A stretch of 8,797 bases of DNA from Actinomycetes bacterium (GTDB lineage: Bacteria; Actinomycetota; Acidimicrobiia; Acidimicrobiales; RAAP-2). Numbering within the stretch: the first letter of the stretch is position 1; each line of letters starts with the position of its first letter. The stretch spans positions 1 to 8,797 of the forward strand of contig JAJYZN010000114.1 in assembly GCA_021799915.1 (NCBI GenBank). The letters are read 5' to 3'. Below the pieces are notes generated by a model. It saw nothing but the letters and a program-made list of their open reading frames with translations. It did not search any database and was not told the origin of the DNA. This document shows, in pieces, positions 7,204-8,797 of this stretch. Position numbers and translations under genes: made by a program.

Positions 7204-8797
7204 TGACCGGGGTGGGCGGCGCTCCCACGGCGACCACCACGGTGGAGGCACCAAGACCGGACCCCGACGGTCGCGCACCCGCCGCGGCGGCTTCATCGGG
7301 ACCCTGGGTCGCGCGGCACCCCGCCGCGGCCGCCTACCTGTTGAGCGGGACGGCCTACCTCGTCCTGGCGGTAGTCCTGTGGTGGCACGTATGGACGTCG
7401 CACCCCTCGGCCACGACCATCTGCGGCTGCGGAGATCCGGCGCTGTTCTTGTGGTTCATCGAGTGGCCGGCCTACGCCATCGCCCACGGTCACAGCCTGT
7501 TCTTCTCGAGGGCCATGTTCCATCCCACCGGGATCAACCTGCTGGCCAACACCAGCGTCCTGGCCATCGGGGTGCCCCTGGCCCCGGTGACGTGGCTATT
7601 CGGACCGGTGGCGAGCCTGAACGTGGCCCTCACCCTCGTCCCGGTGTTCAACGCCCTGGCCGCGTTCTGGCTGCTCCGGCGCTGGGTGCGCTGGGCCCCG
7701 GCCGCCTTCCTGGGCGGTCTGCTGTTCGGGTTCTCCCCCTTCGTCCTGGGGAACCTTTCCTACGCCCACCTCATGGTGGCGGCGCTCGCCGTCTTCCCCC
7801 TGGCGGTCGGGTGCCTGGACGAGCTCCTGGTGCGCCAGCGGTGGCGACCGGTCGCCACCGGGGCGGCCCTCGGACTGCTCGTGGCCGTCGAGTTCTTCGT
7901 CAGCACCGAGATGCTCGTGGTCCTGGCCATCTCGGTCGTCGTGGGGGTGCTGGTGCTGGCGGCCTACGGGTGGGTCGTCGACCGGGCTCAGCTCGCCACC
8001 CGGGCCCGTCGGGCCGGACCCGGGATCGTGGCCGGGGGGACCGTGAGCCTGGTGCTCCTGGGTTACCCGGCGTGGTACGCCCTGGCCGGTCCGGCCCACC
8101 TGAGCGGCCCGGTGTGGCCGACCATTCCCAAGATCGGTGGGAATGTCCTCCAATCCCTGGTCCATTCGTCGGTCGATGCCCGATCCATATTCGCCATCTT
8201 GGGGGGTTACTTGGGACCGGCATTGCCACTTTCGAACTTCGTGGGCTGGGGGATGGTGGCGGTCCTGGCTGCCGGCGTCGTGATCTGGCGACGGGACCGG
8301 CGGCTGTGGTTCTTCGGGGTCATGGCCGTCGCGACGACCCTGCTGGCCCTGTCGGTCACGAAGTACCGGTGGTCTCCGTGGCACCTGTTCTACCGGATCC
8401 CGCTCCTCTACGACGTGGTCCAGCAGCACTTCACCGCCGTGGCCTTGCTGGCCGCATCGGTCATGCTGGCGGTGATCGTGGACCGGGTCCGGTGGAGCCC
8501 CCTGTGGGACCGCCGGCGCCTCTGGCGCGCCGACCCCGCGGACGACCGGGCACCCGGTCGCCGACGCCGGCGGGTCCCGGCTGCGGCTCCGGTGCTGGCG
8601 GCCCTGGTGGTGGCGTCGGTGGCTCTCGGACCGATCGTCGCCGTCCTGGCACCGGTCCTGCCTTTCACCGTGCACCCGGTGATGGTGCCGGAGTGGTACC
8701 CGGCCAACTCCCGGGCGCCCCACCCCGGGCAGGTGCTCCTGTCCTCCCCGGCCCCGTCTTCGGGAGTGCAGTCGGCCCTGGCCTGGCAGGCAGTCAC
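7203..8797 (+). CDS. Polytopic GT-C-like membrane protein, probable glycosyltransferase, 3' end outside the window
   Basis: A large membrane protein of which 531 residues are visible. It starts at ATG 7203, sharing one base with the stop of the flavoprotein gene. A cytoplasmic Pro/Ala/Thr-rich N-terminus of about 40 residues precedes the first membrane segment (about 43-64). The first outer loop has CGCGDPALFLWFIEWPAYAI (74-93), with Asp78 placed as in GT-C enzymes. FHPTGINLLANTS (106-118) and PLAPVTWLFGPVASLN (125-140) follow, a pattern I associate with actinobacterial GT-C-like membrane proteins. Hydrophobic segments continue at about 138-157, 165-183, 186-204, 218-257, 275-297, 345-362, 368-384, 408-426 and 460-487. 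Then what looks like the start of an outer C-terminal domain appears (VPEWYP onward), still open at the right edge. Membrane topology is clear. The glycosyltransferase role rests on layout and context, and substrate is unknown. Confidence 0.8.
   Translation, partial: MTGVGGAPTATTTVEAPRPDPDGRAPAAAASSGPWVARHPAAAAYLLSGTAYLVLAVVLWWHVWTSHPSATTICGCGDPALFLWFIEWPAYAIAHGHSLFFSRAMFHPTGINLLANTSVLAIGVPLAPVTWLFGPVASLNVALTLVPVFNALAAFWLLRRWVRWAPAAFLGGLLFGFSPFVLGNLSYAHLMVAALAVFPLAVGCLDELLVRQRWRPVATGAALGLLVAVEFFVSTEMLVVLAISVVVGVLVLAAYGWVVDRAQLATRARRAGPGIVAGGTVSLVLLGYPAWYALAGPAHLSGPVWPTIPKIGGNVLQSLVHSSVDARSIFAILGGYLGPALPLSNFVGWGMVAVLAAGVVIWRRDRRLWFFGVMAVATTLLALSVTKYRWSPWHLFYRIPLLYDVVQQHFTAVALLAASVMLAVIVDRVRWSPLWDRRRLWRADPADDRAPGRRRRRVPAAAPVLAALVVASVALGPIVAVLAPVLPFTVHPVMVPEWYPANSRAPHPGQVLLSSPAPSSGVQSALAWQAV
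8123..8145. repeat. 8-bp perfect inverted repeat inside the last gene
   Basis: CATTCCCA (8123-8130) and TGGGAATG (8138-8145) flank seven bases. The repeat lies within coding sequence at about residues 307-315 of the GT-C-like protein, where codon choice is also less GC-rich than around it. It could form a small mRNA hairpin. It may equally be chance. Confidence 0.4.

Noticed and set aside
5797..7296. Minus-strand ORF antisense to the flavoprotein (499 residues)
   Set aside because: Rich in Pro/Arg/His/Val with no family motif; the plus strand carries clear FAD-binding motifs over the same range.
7596..8723. Minus-strand ORF (375 residues) antisense to the last gene
   Set aside because: Composition is Gly/Gln/Asp/Arg/Pro-rich without structure. 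The plus-strand frame from 7203 is open to the window edge and codes clear membrane segments, and it is coupled to the preceding stop.

Overview
The window is GC-rich (roughly two thirds G+C). It has strong third-position GC bias, several GTG starts and long antisense shadow ORFs, which is typical of chromosomal DNA from a high-GC actinobacterium. Actinomycetota is an inference from base composition and gene style. An acidimicrobial-type lineage is possible, but nothing here proves it. No mobile element, rRNA, tRNA or CRISPR array was seen, and no gene looks broken apart from the two cut by the window edges.

Left half (1-3499, minus strand): an Opp/Dpp-type peptide or nickel ABC importer operon in the order oppB, oppC, oppD, oppF. 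All junctions overlap (8 bp, 4 bp, 4 bp), so the four genes are almost certainly one translationally coupled transcript. It encodes the two permeases and the two ATPases. The last ATPase gene runs off the left edge. No substrate-binding protein gene is present, so it lies either beyond the left edge or elsewhere.

Middle (3500 to about 3700): a short divergent intergenic region between oppB and the rightward genes. It holds a 10-bp palindrome, an 8-bp inverted repeat and a good ribosome binding site for oppB.

Right half (3616-8797, plus strand): a cell-envelope glycan block of three genes. They are a large polytopic GT-C (PMT/ArnT-like) glycosyltransferase, a Rossmann-fold FAD oxidoreductase of the UDP-galactopyranose-mutase/protoporphyrinogen-oxidase-like group, and a second large polytopic membrane protein with GT-C-like layout that is cut by the right edge. 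The flavoprotein and the last gene share a one-base stop/start overlap (TGATG). A 40-bp interrupted palindrome separates the first glycosyltransferase from the flavoprotein and may be a terminator or operator.

The importer is conventional. The part most worth a second look is the glycosyltransferase, flavoprotein and membrane-protein trio. It plausibly makes or transfers an unusual sugar onto an envelope polymer from a lipid-linked donor, but its substrate cannot be read from sequence alone.
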